DNA of 64,000 bases from positions 1 through 64,000 of the forward strand of contig NZ_JAGGRI010000004.1 in the NCBI RefSeq assembly GCF_018612875.1. Reading direction: 5' to 3'. The notes beneath the pieces are model-generated. The model ran no database searches. It had not been told where the DNA came from and worked only from the letters and a program-made list of their open reading frames with translations. This DNA comes from Lysobacter sp. ISL-50 (GTDB taxonomy: Bacteria; Pseudomonadota; Gammaproteobacteria; Xanthomonadales; Xanthomonadaceae). Below, in pieces: positions 1 to 7,740 of the stretch. A program made the translations under genes and the position numbers. Every line of letters starts with the position of its first letter. The stretch's first letter is position 1.

Positions 1-10
1 CGTCCATATA

Positions 11-44
11 AAGCGTTCATGGGCTCGCCGCAACGACGCGGCGA
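11..44 (+). promoter_or_regulatory. 5' leader hairpin, module 1
   Basis: The ten-base box AAGCGTTCAT (11-20) is followed by a perfect 7-bp stem (25-31 with 38-44) closing the loop AACGAC, just upstream of a small ORF. The same box and a hairpin with a near-identical loop recur at 442-473 and 1118-1152. It looks like a conserved 5'-UTR RNA element; its function is unknown. Confidence 0.6.
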
Positions 45-60
45 ACTTGAGATAACAACG

Positions 61-309
61 ATGGCGAATATGTCTTACTGCCGATTCCAGAACACCGCGC
101 TGGCTTTGAGCAATTGCGAAGAGGTTTTGGAGGACATGGTCGACAGCGACCCCGAGCGGCTCAGCGATGAGGAGCTACTCGCGGCCCAGCGATTGGTCAC
201 CAGTTGCCTCAACATCGTCCAACTACTGGCCGAGCGCGGCTCGCTGGATTTCGCGCCGGACATGGACCTTTCGGCGGTGGTCCAGGAGTTGAACGACGCG
301 GCCGAGTGA
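61..309 (+). CDS. Small acidic phage protein (module 1)
   Basis: An 82-residue protein beginning MANMSYCRF, a start seen in many phage small hypothetical proteins. I chose ATG 61 because it lies after the leader hairpin, although an in-frame ATG at 19 would run through the hairpin. Aligned by eye it is a paralogue of the 83-residue protein at 1169-1420: both share a helical, acidic body with a D-M pair, an E-x-L-x-A-A segment and a conserved Cys before a C-terminal D/L-rich stretch. It sits upstream of the terminase genes, so it is probably a prophage accessory gene. No enzymatic motif is visible and its function is unknown. Confidence 0.7.
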   Translation: MANMSYCRFQNTALALSNCEEVLEDMVDSDPERLSDEELLAAQRLVTSCLNIVQLLAERGSLDFAPDMDLSAVVQELNDAAE

Positions 310-326
310 TGAAGTGAGAGCGCTTA

Positions 327-351
327 CCTCAGCGCCCACAGGGCGCTGGGG
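327..351 (+). terminator. 3' hairpin, module 1
   Basis: An 11-bp stem with one G.T wobble, a 3-nt loop and the downstream tail GGGGTATTCCCTCTTC. The tail is shared with the hairpins at 1035-1066 and 1440-1464. It lies 18 bases after the stop codon. It lacks a classical T-run, so termination or mRNA 3'-end protection is an inference. Confidence 0.6.
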
Positions 352-441
352 TATTCCCTCTTCTTGGTAGGCAAGATATCTGTCTGCCTGCTGTCCGTGG
401 TCGATGCAGTCCGTGATTTCGCTTGCCATGTTCGAGGAAGG

Positions 442-473
442 AAGCGTTCATCGCGACGCCGCAACAACGCGGT
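442..473 (+). promoter_or_regulatory. 5' leader hairpin, module 2
   Basis: The second copy of the box AAGCGTTCAT (442-451), followed by a shorter 5-bp stem (458-462 with 469-473, the last pair G.T) and the loop AACAAC. TCTACAGGGA follows, as in the third copy. It ends 16 bases before the ATG at 490. Confidence 0.55.
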
Positions 474-489
474 CTACAGGGACTAAGCC

Positions 490-1020
490 ATGGACAACGA
501 GGTCATGATTTCCGACGCTGAGCTTCGAAGCCTCAGCGATTACGTGGAGCGGATACTGCGGTCCGGCCACACGTTCTCACGGCCCGACGCAGCCTTAACC
601 TTGTTCGCCAGCTATGCCTTGGCCAGCATCCTCGCCGAGCGCACCGATACGATTCGAACGCGCCGCCTCGACCCGGACATGGTCAGGAGATTAGTGACCG
701 AGTGCCGTAGAGAACTGGCACCGGTGGAGCGCGCTATTGAGCAGACCGGCAGTTGGTCCGCAAAGCGCTGGGTTCCCAGCGAGACCTGCGCGGACGAGAT
801 GACGTTGCGTTGGCTGCATGACGAGATTACGCGCTGTTTCGAAGGATTGGAGCCGGAATTCGTGGGATTGCCGGTGCATCAGCTCAATCGGGCGGTGCAA
901 CAAGCCCGGATGATGCAGGTATGGGATGTAGCGGACGCCAAGTACCAGACCAGCCTGCGCGCCGCCATCCGTCATTTGGAGCAAGCGATCATGGCGGCGA
1001 TGTGCGCGCCGCGTAACTGA
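490..1020 (+). CDS. Phage protein of unknown function (module 2)
   Basis: A 176-residue, mainly helical and mildly acidic protein with no signal peptide or membrane segment. It is the middle of three small genes that share the same 5' leader hairpin and 3' hairpin, but it is not an obvious relative of the other two products. It contains several Arg- and Glu-rich helices and an R-x-L-x-x-E-C-R-R-E-L segment. Its position before the terminase genes suggests a late accessory gene of the prophage. I do not recognise the family. Confidence 0.75.
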   Translation: MDNEVMISDAELRSLSDYVERILRSGHTFSRPDAALTLFASYALASILAERTDTIRTRRLDPDMVRRLVTECRRELAPVERAIEQTGSWSAKRWVPSETCADEMTLRWLHDEITRCFEGLEPEFVGLPVHQLNRAVQQARMMQVWDVADAKYQTSLRAAIRHLEQAIMAAMCAPRN

Positions 1021-1034
1021 CCACGGGAGAGCGC

Positions 1035-1066
1035 ACACCCCAGCCATCTCGGGATGGCTGGGGTGT
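1035..1066 (+). terminator. 3' hairpin, module 2
   Basis: A perfect 14-bp stem (1035-1048 with 1053-1066) around TCGG, followed by TCCTTCTTCC. Its stem sequence differs from the other two copies in paired positions while the stem itself is kept, which is covariation and supports a real RNA structure. Confidence 0.65.
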
Positions 1067-1117
1067 TCCTTCTTCCGCGAAATTGGTCGCGGAATCACTT
1101 GCTATCGCGTTGGAAGG

Positions 1118-1152
1118 AAGCGTTCATGCGGACGCCGCAAGAACGCGGCGTC
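1118..1152 (+). promoter_or_regulatory. 5' leader hairpin, module 3
   Basis: The third and best copy: box AAGCGTTCAT (1118-1127), then a perfect 8-bp stem (1131-1138 with 1145-1152) around the loop AAGAAC. TCTACAGGGA follows and may provide the ribosome binding site for the ATG at 1169. Confidence 0.65.
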
Positions 1153-1168
1153 TACAGGGAGAACGAAC

Positions 1169-1420
1169 ATGAGCGAGCACCATCGCAATTTTGGAGCCAT
1201 CACCCGCAGCTTGACCAAGTTTGAAGTTGATATCCACGACATGCTGGCGCACGACGACACCGCCGCGTTGGCGCGCGAAGATTTGGAGGCGGCTGGCAAG
1301 CTGAGTCGAAGCTGTTGGGCGGTCGTCGCCATGCTCTGCGGAACGGCCGGTGTCGACTTGCCGACCGAGCCGGATTGGGACGTCATCCTCGCGGACGTTA
1401 ACGCGACGCTGGGCAACTAG
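1169..1420 (+). CDS. Small acidic phage protein (module 3)
   Basis: An 83-residue acidic protein, paralogous to the product at 61-309 (similar spacing of D-M, E-D-L-x-A-A, a single mid-protein Cys and a C-terminal D-x-x-x-x-L-x-D-x-N pattern). It has its own leader hairpin, a plausible ribosome binding site (AGGGAGAACGAAC before the ATG) and its own 3' hairpin. There is no signal peptide, membrane segment or catalytic motif. The function is unknown; a small phage regulator or anti-host protein is possible but unsupported. Confidence 0.75.
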   Translation: MSEHHRNFGAITRSLTKFEVDIHDMLAHDDTAALAREDLEAAGKLSRSCWAVVAMLCGTAGVDLPTEPDWDVILADVNATLGN

Positions 1421-1439
1421 TAAGCCGGGAGTGGCAAGT

Positions 1440-1464
1440 CCCCAGCGCCCGATGGGCGCTGGGG
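1440..1464 (+). terminator. 3' hairpin, module 3
   Basis: A perfect 11-bp stem with loop GAT, followed by TGTTCCCTCTTCC. It stands between the last small module and the terminase small-subunit gene and has the same tail as the other two module hairpins. Confidence 0.65.
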
Positions 1465-1538
1465 TGTTCCCTCTTCCAACTACCTGATCTGCGCCGATGG
1501 CCGGCGGTCGCGGAGGCTGACCCGAATCGAATCCTGAC

Positions 1539-2090
1539 GTGGGAATCTCCATCCGTGCTTACGGCCGCCATCGCGGCGTGTCCGACACCGCCGTGCGCAA
1601 GGCCATCGCCGCCGGCCGCATCACCGCCGAGGCGGACGGCACCATCAACGTGGCGCGCGCAGACGCCGATTGGGCGGCCAGCACGCGCGCGCCCGAGGAG
1701 CGAGTGTCGGCCTCTGCGCCGCCCGCGCGGTCGCGCGCGGCAACGCGGCTGGGGGGAGACGACCTCGGCACGGTAGCGCCGTCCAGCGCGCCCAGCGGCG
1801 GCAACACCTATGCCCAGGCACGCACCGCCAACGAAGTCCTCAAGGCGCAGCACCACAAGCTGCGCATCGCCCAACTCAAGGGCGAGTTGATCGACCGATC
1901 ACAGGTCATGTCGCAGGTCTTCGCGCTGGCGCGGGCCGAACGCGATGCTTGGTTGAACTGGCCGGCGCGCATCAGTTCGATGCTCGCCGCCGAACTCGGC
2001 ATTGATCCGCACACGATGCACGTCGCGCTGGAGCGCGAGGTGCGCCAACACCTGTCTGAGTTGGGCGAGTTTGTCGCGCGATTGGAGTGA
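1539..2090 (+). CDS. Phage terminase small subunit
   Basis: A 183-residue protein with a predicted helix-turn-helix at its N-terminus (about residues 1-40, with the pattern G-V-S-D-T-A-V-R-K-A-I), a low-complexity Ala/Arg/Ser linker, and a helical C-terminal part containing K-x-x-L-R-I-A-Q-L-K-G-E-L-I-D. This layout matches Nu1-like small terminases that recognise cos DNA and recruit the large subunit. The start is GTG. It lies 3 bases before the large subunit gene, consistent with coupled translation. Family assignment rests on layout and context rather than a single diagnostic motif. Confidence 0.8.
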   Translation: MGISIRAYGRHRGVSDTAVRKAIAAGRITAEADGTINVARADADWAASTRAPEERVSASAPPARSRAATRLGGDDLGTVAPSSAPSGGNTYAQARTANEVLKAQHHKLRIAQLKGELIDRSQVMSQVFALARAERDAWLNWPARISSMLAAELGIDPHTMHVALEREVRQHLSELGEFVARLE

Positions 2091-2093
2091 TTC

Positions 2094-4040
2094 TTGTACG
2101 ACGGCTCGGACGACGTTGCGCGGTACTGGCGCGACGGTCTGACGCCCGATCCGTTTCTTGACGTCTCCGAGTGGGCCGACCGCGACCGGGTGTTGTCCAG
2201 CACGTCGTCGGCCGAGCCGGGTCGTTGGCGCACCGCGCGCACGCCGTACCTGCGCGACATCATGAACGACCTGTCGCCGGCCTCGGCGACCGAGCGCGTT
2301 GTGTTCATGAAGGGCGCGCAGGTCGGGGGCACGGAGTGCGGCAACAACTGGATCGGCTACGTCATCGCCTGCGCGCCGGGGCCGATGATGGCGGTGGCGC
2401 CCACGGTCGAGATGGCGAAGCGCAATTCGAAACAGCGCATCGACCCGCTGATCGAAGAGTCGCCGTCGCTACGCGAGCGGATCGCTCCCTCGCGCGCGCG
2501 CGATGCCGGCAACACGATCCTGGCCAAGGAGTTCCGCGGCGGCGTCCTGGTGCTGACCGGCGCCAACAGCGCGGTCGGCCTGCGCTCGATGCCGGTGCGG
2601 TATCTGTTCCTGGACGAAGTGGACGGTTACCCGCGTGACGTCGAGGGCGAAGGCGACGCCGTTGCATTGGCGGAAGCCCGTACCCGCACCTTCACGCGGC
2701 GCAAGATTCTGTTGGTCTCGACACCGACGATTGCCGGCGCTTCGACCATCGAGCGTGAGTATCTCGCGTCCGACCAGCGGCGGTACTTTGTGCCGTGCCC
2801 GCATTGCCGCCACGAACAATGGCTGCGGTTTGAGCAACTGCGCTGGACCTGGGGCGACCCGCGCTCGGCTCGGTACATGTGCGAGGTCTGCGAGCAGCCG
2901 ATCGGCGAGCACCACAAGACCGCGATGCTGGCGGACGGGCGCTGGATCGCGACCGCGCCGAAGAACAAAAGAAAGACGGCGGGCTACCACCTGTCGTCGC
3001 TATACTCGCCGGTCGGCTGGCGCAGTTGGGCCGACATCGTCGCCGCATGGGAATCCGCGCAAGGTTCGGCGACCGCGCTGAAGGCGTTCAAGAACACGGA
3101 ACTGGGCGAGACCTGGGAAGAGGAAGGCGAAGCGCCCGATTGGGAACGCTTGCTGGAGCGTCGCGAGGATTACCGCATCGGCACCGTGCCGGCCGGTGGC
3201 CTGCTGCTGACCGGTGGTGCCGACGTCCAGAAGGACCGCATCGAAGTATCGGTGTGGGCGTTCGGCCGGGGCCGGGAGACCTGGCTGGTCGAGCACCGCG
3301 TGCTGATGGGCGATACCGCCCGCGCCGCGGTGTGGAACGAGTTGGGCACGATCCTTTCGGAACAATGGACCCACGCCAGCGGAGCGCTGTTGCCACTAAC
3401 GCGATTGGGCCTGGACACCGGGTTCGCCACCCAGGAAGCGTATGCGTTCGCGCGCTCGGCCGGCGATCCACGCCTGCTGCCGATGAAGGGCGTCGGTAGT
3501 GCCGCAGCGTTGATCGGCACGCCGACCGCGGTGGATGTCAGCGTGCCGGGCAAGCGCATCCGACGCGGCCTGAAACTGTTCGCGATCGCTGGCGGTATCG
3601 CCAAGCTGGAGCTTTACAACGCGCTGCGCCTGTCGATAGAGATCGGACCGGACGGACAGTCGGCCTTCCCGGCCGGCTACGTCCATCTGCCGAAGATTGA
3701 CGGCGAGTTCCTCCAGCAGCTCACCGCCGAACATTTGATCTCCCGACGCGACCGCCACGGTTACACCGTGCGTGCGTGGGAGAAGCGGCGCGATCGCAAC
3801 GAGGCGCTGGACTGTTACGTCATGGCACGCGCCGCGGCGATGCAGGCCGGCGTCGATCGCTTCGAGGAACGCCATTGGCGCGAGATGGAGCGAACGGTTG
3901 GCGTTCTACCTGCAGCGACGCCATCAACGCCATCGCCTACATCGAGCTACCCCTCCCCACAGGCCGCCTCCCCAGGCGGCCTTTCCATTTCTGGCCCGCG
4001 TCGAGGGCGCCGGGTTATTTCGAGTCACTTCATGGGATGA
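2094..4040 (+). CDS. Phage terminase large subunit, GpA family
   Basis: A 648-residue ATPase and nuclease that packages DNA into the prohead. The adenine and Walker A region reads KGAQVGGTE at residues 73-81, Walker B is LFLDEVD at 171-177, and the coupling motif follows as S-T-P near 205. Two Cys pairs (CPHC and CEVC, about 230-260) resemble a zinc knuckle of GpA proteins. The start codon is TTG. The last 40 or so residues are Pro/Ser-rich and are encoded across a terminator-like hairpin (3961-3982), which suggests that the original stop was lost when the neighbouring HAF gene entered. The core is confident; the C-terminal end is not. Confidence 0.93.
   Translation: MYDGSDDVARYWRDGLTPDPFLDVSEWADRDRVLSSTSSAEPGRWRTARTPYLRDIMNDLSPASATERVVFMKGAQVGGTECGNNWIGYVIACAPGPMMAVAPTVEMAKRNSKQRIDPLIEESPSLRERIAPSRARDAGNTILAKEFRGGVLVLTGANSAVGLRSMPVRYLFLDEVDGYPRDVEGEGDAVALAEARTRTFTRRKILLVSTPTIAGASTIEREYLASDQRRYFVPCPHCRHEQWLRFEQLRWTWGDPRSARYMCEVCEQPIGEHHKTAMLADGRWIATAPKNKRKTAGYHLSSLYSPVGWRSWADIVAAWESAQGSATALKAFKNTELGETWEEEGEAPDWERLLERREDYRIGTVPAGGLLLTGGADVQKDRIEVSVWAFGRGRETWLVEHRVLMGDTARAAVWNELGTILSEQWTHASGALLPLTRLGLDTGFATQEAYAFARSAGDPRLLPMKGVGSAAALIGTPTAVDVSVPGKRIRRGLKLFAIAGGIAKLELYNALRLSIEIGPDGQSAFPAGYVHLPKIDGEFLQQLTAEHLISRRDRHGYTVRAWEKRRDRNEALDCYVMARAAAMQAGVDRFEERHWREMERTVGVLPAATPSTPSPTSSYPSPQAASPGGLSISGPRRGRRVISSHFMG
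3961..3984. terminator. Terminator-like hairpin inside the terminase 3' end
   Basis: A perfect 8-bp stem (3961-3968 with 3975-3982), loop TCCCCA, then TTTCCATTT. It resembles the hairpin at 5789-5807, which is also followed by CATTTCTG. The two flank the minus-strand HAF gene, so they may be duplicated ends of an insertion. This hairpin could terminate transcription of the HAF gene and of the terminase genes. Confidence 0.6.
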
Positions 4041-4135
4041 CATCGATTCGTATGCATTCCGGGGAGAAGTTCATTGGCGATCAACATGCTTAGTTCACCT
4101 AGATCGTGAGAATACGCAGGCTCTACCAAAGAAAA

Positions 4136-5623
4136 CTAAATGCCGTCCTTTCTCCCTACGAGTATGCCGCTCATCGGCGACTGCCTGATTAGTGACCATA
4201 GATTGGCATCTATGTATGCACTCTTAGCGCGTACAGCTATCGTTTTTGATCTTTTGAACGTAAAAAATTGATACATTGTTCTGTATGTATTTGTTGTGCC
4301 GCCGACCATGTCCCGTCCAGAGCCTGAACTCAGAACCGAATAATGGATCTGCGCGGGTTCTTTCCTCGGCACTGAAGGCTGTTCCATCTTTTTGTCGCTT
4401 CGCTCTTGGCGCACGGCTCTGAACTGACCCTCAGCGTTTTGGCTGATCCCGACTAGGTGGCGCCCGCTGTCGCTGATGGCAATCGCTTGACTGGCCAATC
4501 CTCCAGGCAGTGTGCCGAGATCGATGAGTGTGGCCCCACCGATGACTGCGCGGATTGCGCCTACATCATCCTGTGCCGATCCAATCGCCGCGTTGTTGTC
4601 CGCAATCGCTGTTACGGATGTAGAAAATCCACCCAAATTTCCAAGATCCGCAGCGGCCTCAAGGTCGGGATTTTCGACAGGCATCCAGACAAAGGCGCTC
4701 GTGCGGCCGGACGCAGTTAGATACTGGCCAACAATGCGGCCAGAGGCATTCATGTCGATGACTTGAAGCTGTTGTGGAAAGACGCCTTCGACTCGGTTCA
4801 GAACGGCGAGCATCGTTCCGTCACTTTCCCATCGTACTGCGGCAAGATCATTAGCGGCCGATTCGCAATGCCCCGCGACTTGGCCGCTGTCGTTAATGGC
4901 AATCGCGGCGCAGCTTGAGTCGGGAGCGAGCGGGCGCAGCGTGTGTACGACATAAGCTCCGCCCAATCCGGTCGGTACCCATCGCACCGCCACGCTCCCT
5001 CCCACTCGGAGCGAGCAAACCCCGGTGATCAACGGACTGGCCCCATTGGTCATGTCAGTGACCTCGCAGCCAATGCTGGCCGGGAGCAAAGGGGGAAGCG
5101 GACCTAACTCAGGCAACGCCGTTGCTGAGACCTGATCGCGCTTCCAGATGACCGCGCGTATCGCACCCGCGTTGCTAATGCTGTATCCCGCGACAATACC
5201 CAAGTGATTGACTAACACGGAACCGGATTTGACATGCAGCGGCAGGGCACTCAATCGTTGCGGTGCGCTTGGGACTGACGTGGCCGTTGACCAGCGGACC
5301 GGGAAAAACTCACCGTCATCGTCCTGGCAGTTCCCAGCGATGGTGCCGTCATTTCCGATGGCTTCTGCATCGCAAAGCGCATCCGCTTCCAGAGGCGGCA
5401 ATAGCCTTGGTGGCTGAGCACGAGGCCAATACACCGGGACCAGATCCTCATCTTCGTCGCGACAGGTCCCAACGGCATTGCCTTGGTCGTTAATGTCCAT
5501 GCCGATGCAGATGTCACCTTGTGGAAGTGTCCCCATGTCCGACCACGCTGCTGATGTGGCGACTGGAAAGCTGCCTATTGATGCCAGCACAAGGGCAACA
5601 CTGCTGAAGCGATATGGCGACAT
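4136..5623 (-). CDS. HAF-repeat secreted protein inserted in the prophage
   Basis: A 495-residue protein with an N-terminal signal peptide (hydrophobic to about residue 26, A-x-A-like site) followed by tandem repeats of about 45-60 residues built around D-x-G-x-L-x-G, A-I-N-D-x-G-x-x-x-G and a W-containing strand. This is the HAF family of extracellular beta-rich repeats, whose role is unknown. It points against the phage genes, between terminase and gpW, with terminator-like hairpins on both sides: the arrangement of a moron or a later insertion. Two related genes occur in this window (54191-55567 and 62741-64000). About 90 C-terminal residues are not repeat-like and may be a fused tail. Confidence 0.8.
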   Translation of the reverse strand: MSPYRFSSVALVLASIGSFPVATSAAWSDMGTLPQGDICIGMDINDQGNAVGTCRDEDEDLVPVYWPRAQPPRLLPPLEADALCDAEAIGNDGTIAGNCQDDDGEFFPVRWSTATSVPSAPQRLSALPLHVKSGSVLVNHLGIVAGYSISNAGAIRAVIWKRDQVSATALPELGPLPPLLPASIGCEVTDMTNGASPLITGVCSLRVGGSVAVRWVPTGLGGAYVVHTLRPLAPDSSCAAIAINDSGQVAGHCESAANDLAAVRWESDGTMLAVLNRVEGVFPQQLQVIDMNASGRIVGQYLTASGRTSAFVWMPVENPDLEAAADLGNLGGFSTSVTAIADNNAAIGSAQDDVGAIRAVIGGATLIDLGTLPGGLASQAIAISDSGRHLVGISQNAEGQFRAVRQERSDKKMEQPSVPRKEPAQIHYSVLSSGSGRDMVGGTTNTYRTMYQFFTFKRSKTIAVRAKSAYIDANLWSLIRQSPMSGILVGRKDGI

Positions 5624-5788
5624 ACGTATGTCTCCGATGCGTTAGTGGAAGTCGCCAAGCGTGTATGGGCGCAAGTGCACACAAGCGCAACGTCGATCCT
5701 AGGAGCGCACCGAACGGGAGTCTGTGATCGCGTTGTTGCGGTGAGCAAACGTGAGTAGCCGTTTTACCACTTGTCTCGCATTCCATCG

Positions 5789-5812
5789 GGCCGCCCTTAG
5801 GGCGGCCTCTTC
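5789..5812. terminator. Terminator-like hairpin upstream of gpW
   Basis: An 8-bp perfect stem (5789-5796 with 5800-5807), loop TTA, then TCTTCATTTCTG. It shares the GGCCGCC/GGCGGCC core and the CATTTCTG tail with the hairpin at 3961-3984. Confidence 0.55.
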
Positions 5813-5858
5813 ATTTCTGTCTTGCTCCAAAAGCGCGAGACCTTAACCACTCAATTCG

Positions 5859-6077
5859 ATGACCGATCTTCCTTATACCCACGAACAACTGAAAGTGCTG
5901 CGCAACGCGCTCGCGCGCGGCGAGCGCCGCGTCAGCTTCGGCGACCGCTTGGTCGAGTACCGCTCCGTCGATGAATTGCTGGCCGCGATCCGCGAGATCG
6001 AGGCCGCGCTCGCTGGCACCGAGGGCCAACCGCGACGCGCCCGCCGATTGCTGACCACCACCTCCAAGGGCTTCTGA
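5859..6077 (+). CDS. gpW-like head-tail joining protein
   Basis: A 72-residue, highly charged protein (starting MTDLPYT) of the size and pattern of lambda gpW, including an R-R-V-S-F-G-D-R-x-V-E-Y-R-S segment and a helix spaced like the gpW fold. In lambda, gpW completes DNA-filled heads before tail attachment. Its stop is immediately followed by the portal ATG, as W is followed by B in lambda. The order terminase-W-portal is kept apart from the intervening HAF gene. Confidence 0.88.
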   Translation: MTDLPYTHEQLKVLRNALARGERRVSFGDRLVEYRSVDELLAAIREIEAALAGTEGQPRRARRLLTTTSKGF

Positions 6078-6078
6078 C

Positions 6079-7740
6079 ATGAGTTGGTGGTCCCGGCTGC
6101 GAACGTCGATGTTCGGAGGCACGCCCGTGCATGAGGTGGCGGGCCACGGCCGCCGCTCGACTGCATGGCAGCCCAGCAATCCCGGCGCGGTGGCCGCGTT
6201 GCTGGCGACCGGCGATGCGCTGCGGGTGCGCTCGCGCGATCTCGTTCGCCGTAACGCCTGGGCCAACGCCGCGCTGGAAGCCTTCGTCGCCAATGCGGTC
6301 GGCACCGGCATCAAGCCGCAATCGCTGATCACCGATCAGACCCAACGCGAGGCGGTGCAGGCGCTGTGGCGCGATTGGTGCGATGAGGCCGATGCGGCGG
6401 GCCTGACCGATCTGTACGGATTGCAGGCCTTGGCCTGCCGCGCGCTGCTGGAAGGCGGCGAGTGCTTGGTCCGCCTGCGCCCGCGTCGGCCGGAAGACGG
6501 CCTCGTCGTTCCGCTGCAGTTGCAGGTACTGGAGCCCGAGCATCTGCCGCTGAGCCTCAACCGCGAAGAGCCCAACGGCAACCTGATCCGCGCCGGCATC
6601 GAGTTCGACCGACTCGGCCGGCGTGTGGCGTATCACCTCTACCTGTCGCATCCGCAGGACGGCGCGATGGCACCGATGTCGCGTCACGGCGGCATGGAAA
6701 CGTTTCGGGTTCCGGCGTCGGAAATCCTGCATCTGTTCCGTCCGCTGCGTCCCGGCCAGATTCGCGGCGAGCCCTGGCTCGCGCGCGCGGTGGTCAAGCT
6801 GCACGAGCTGGATCAGTACGACGACGCCGAGTTGGTCCGCAAGAAGACGGCGGCGATGTTCGCCGGCTTCGTGACCCGCGACGGCCCCGAAGATCCATTG
6901 CCGGGGGATGGACCGCCTGACGAACACGGGACGGCGCCGCTCGGCCTGGAGCCGGGCAGCCTGCAAATTCTGGAGGCGGGCGAGAGCGTCACCTTCGCCC
7001 AGCCGGCCGATGTGGGCGCGAGCTACGAGGCGTTCCTGCGCTCGCAGTTCCGCGCCGTCGCCGCTTCGATCGGCATTACCTACGAGCAGCTGACCGGCGA
7101 CCTGACCGGCGTGAATTACTCGTCCATCCGCGCCGGGTTGCTGGAGTTTCGGCGCCGCTGCGAAATGGTCCAGCACACGGTGCTGGTCTACCAACTGTGT
7201 CGCCCGATCTGGAACGCGTTTCTGGATACGGCGGTGTTGTCGGGCGCGATTGAACTGCCGGGTTACCGGCGTCGCAAGCGCCAGTACCGCGCCAGCAAAT
7301 GGGTACCGCAGGGCTGGAGCTGGGTCGATCCGGAAAAAGAGTTCAACGCGATGATCCTCGCGATCCGCGCGGGTCTGCTCTCGCGCTCGGAGGCCATTGC
7401 CAGTTCGGGCTACGACGCCGAGACCATCGACCGCGAAATCGCGGCGGATGCAGCGCGCGCCGACGCCCTCGGCCTGGTCCTCGACACCGATCCCCGCCAG
7501 GTCGCCCGCAACGGTGCCCTGCAATCCGCGCCGGCCGAGCCGGTGCCTTCTGAGTTATCGCCTGCCAATGACCGATCTGCCTTTCCTGGCGGCGCGCGTG
7601 TTCAACACGCCGCTGCTGATCCAGCGCGTCAAGCTGGACGTGATCCTGAGTGTGTTAGCACCGCGATTCGACCTGCAAACCCTGCCGCCGCCCCAGATGG
7701 CACCGCCTTTGGTGGCCAGCGCACCGACGCTCGGCGATGA
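6079..7740 (+). CDS. Phage portal protein, lambda B family
   Basis: A 553-residue portal that forms the dodecameric DNA entry ring. Features typical of lambda-type portals include a start with W-W-S-R-L, an N-terminal R-x-x-A-W-A-N-A segment, an E-G-G-E-x-L-V-R strand, and Y-S-S-I-R-A-G-L-L-E-F near residue 350. The last 58 codons overlap the S49 protease gene (from 7568) in another frame. The C-terminal P/A-rich tail may therefore be real or may reflect loss of an earlier stop. Confidence 0.92.
   Translation: MSWWSRLRTSMFGGTPVHEVAGHGRRSTAWQPSNPGAVAALLATGDALRVRSRDLVRRNAWANAALEAFVANAVGTGIKPQSLITDQTQREAVQALWRDWCDEADAAGLTDLYGLQALACRALLEGGECLVRLRPRRPEDGLVVPLQLQVLEPEHLPLSLNREEPNGNLIRAGIEFDRLGRRVAYHLYLSHPQDGAMAPMSRHGGMETFRVPASEILHLFRPLRPGQIRGEPWLARAVVKLHELDQYDDAELVRKKTAAMFAGFVTRDGPEDPLPGDGPPDEHGTAPLGLEPGSLQILEAGESVTFAQPADVGASYEAFLRSQFRAVAASIGITYEQLTGDLTGVNYSSIRAGLLEFRRRCEMVQHTVLVYQLCRPIWNAFLDTAVLSGAIELPGYRRRKRQYRASKWVPQGWSWVDPEKEFNAMILAIRAGLLSRSEAIASSGYDAETIDREIAADAARADALGLVLDTDPRQVARNGALQSAPAEPVPSELSPANDRSAFPGGARVQHAAADPARQAGRDPECVSTAIRPANPAAAPDGTAFGGQRTDARR

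Noticed and set aside
5932-7524. 530-codon minus-strand ORF opposite the portal gene
   Set aside because: Composition is Arg/Gln/His-rich and typical of a GC-rich antisense shadow; the portal frame has clear family motifs.
7397-7567. Upstream start for the S49 protease
   Set aside because: The extra residues are Pro/Arg/Ser-rich and lie in the portal frame's shadow; ATG 7568 gives a normal N-terminus.
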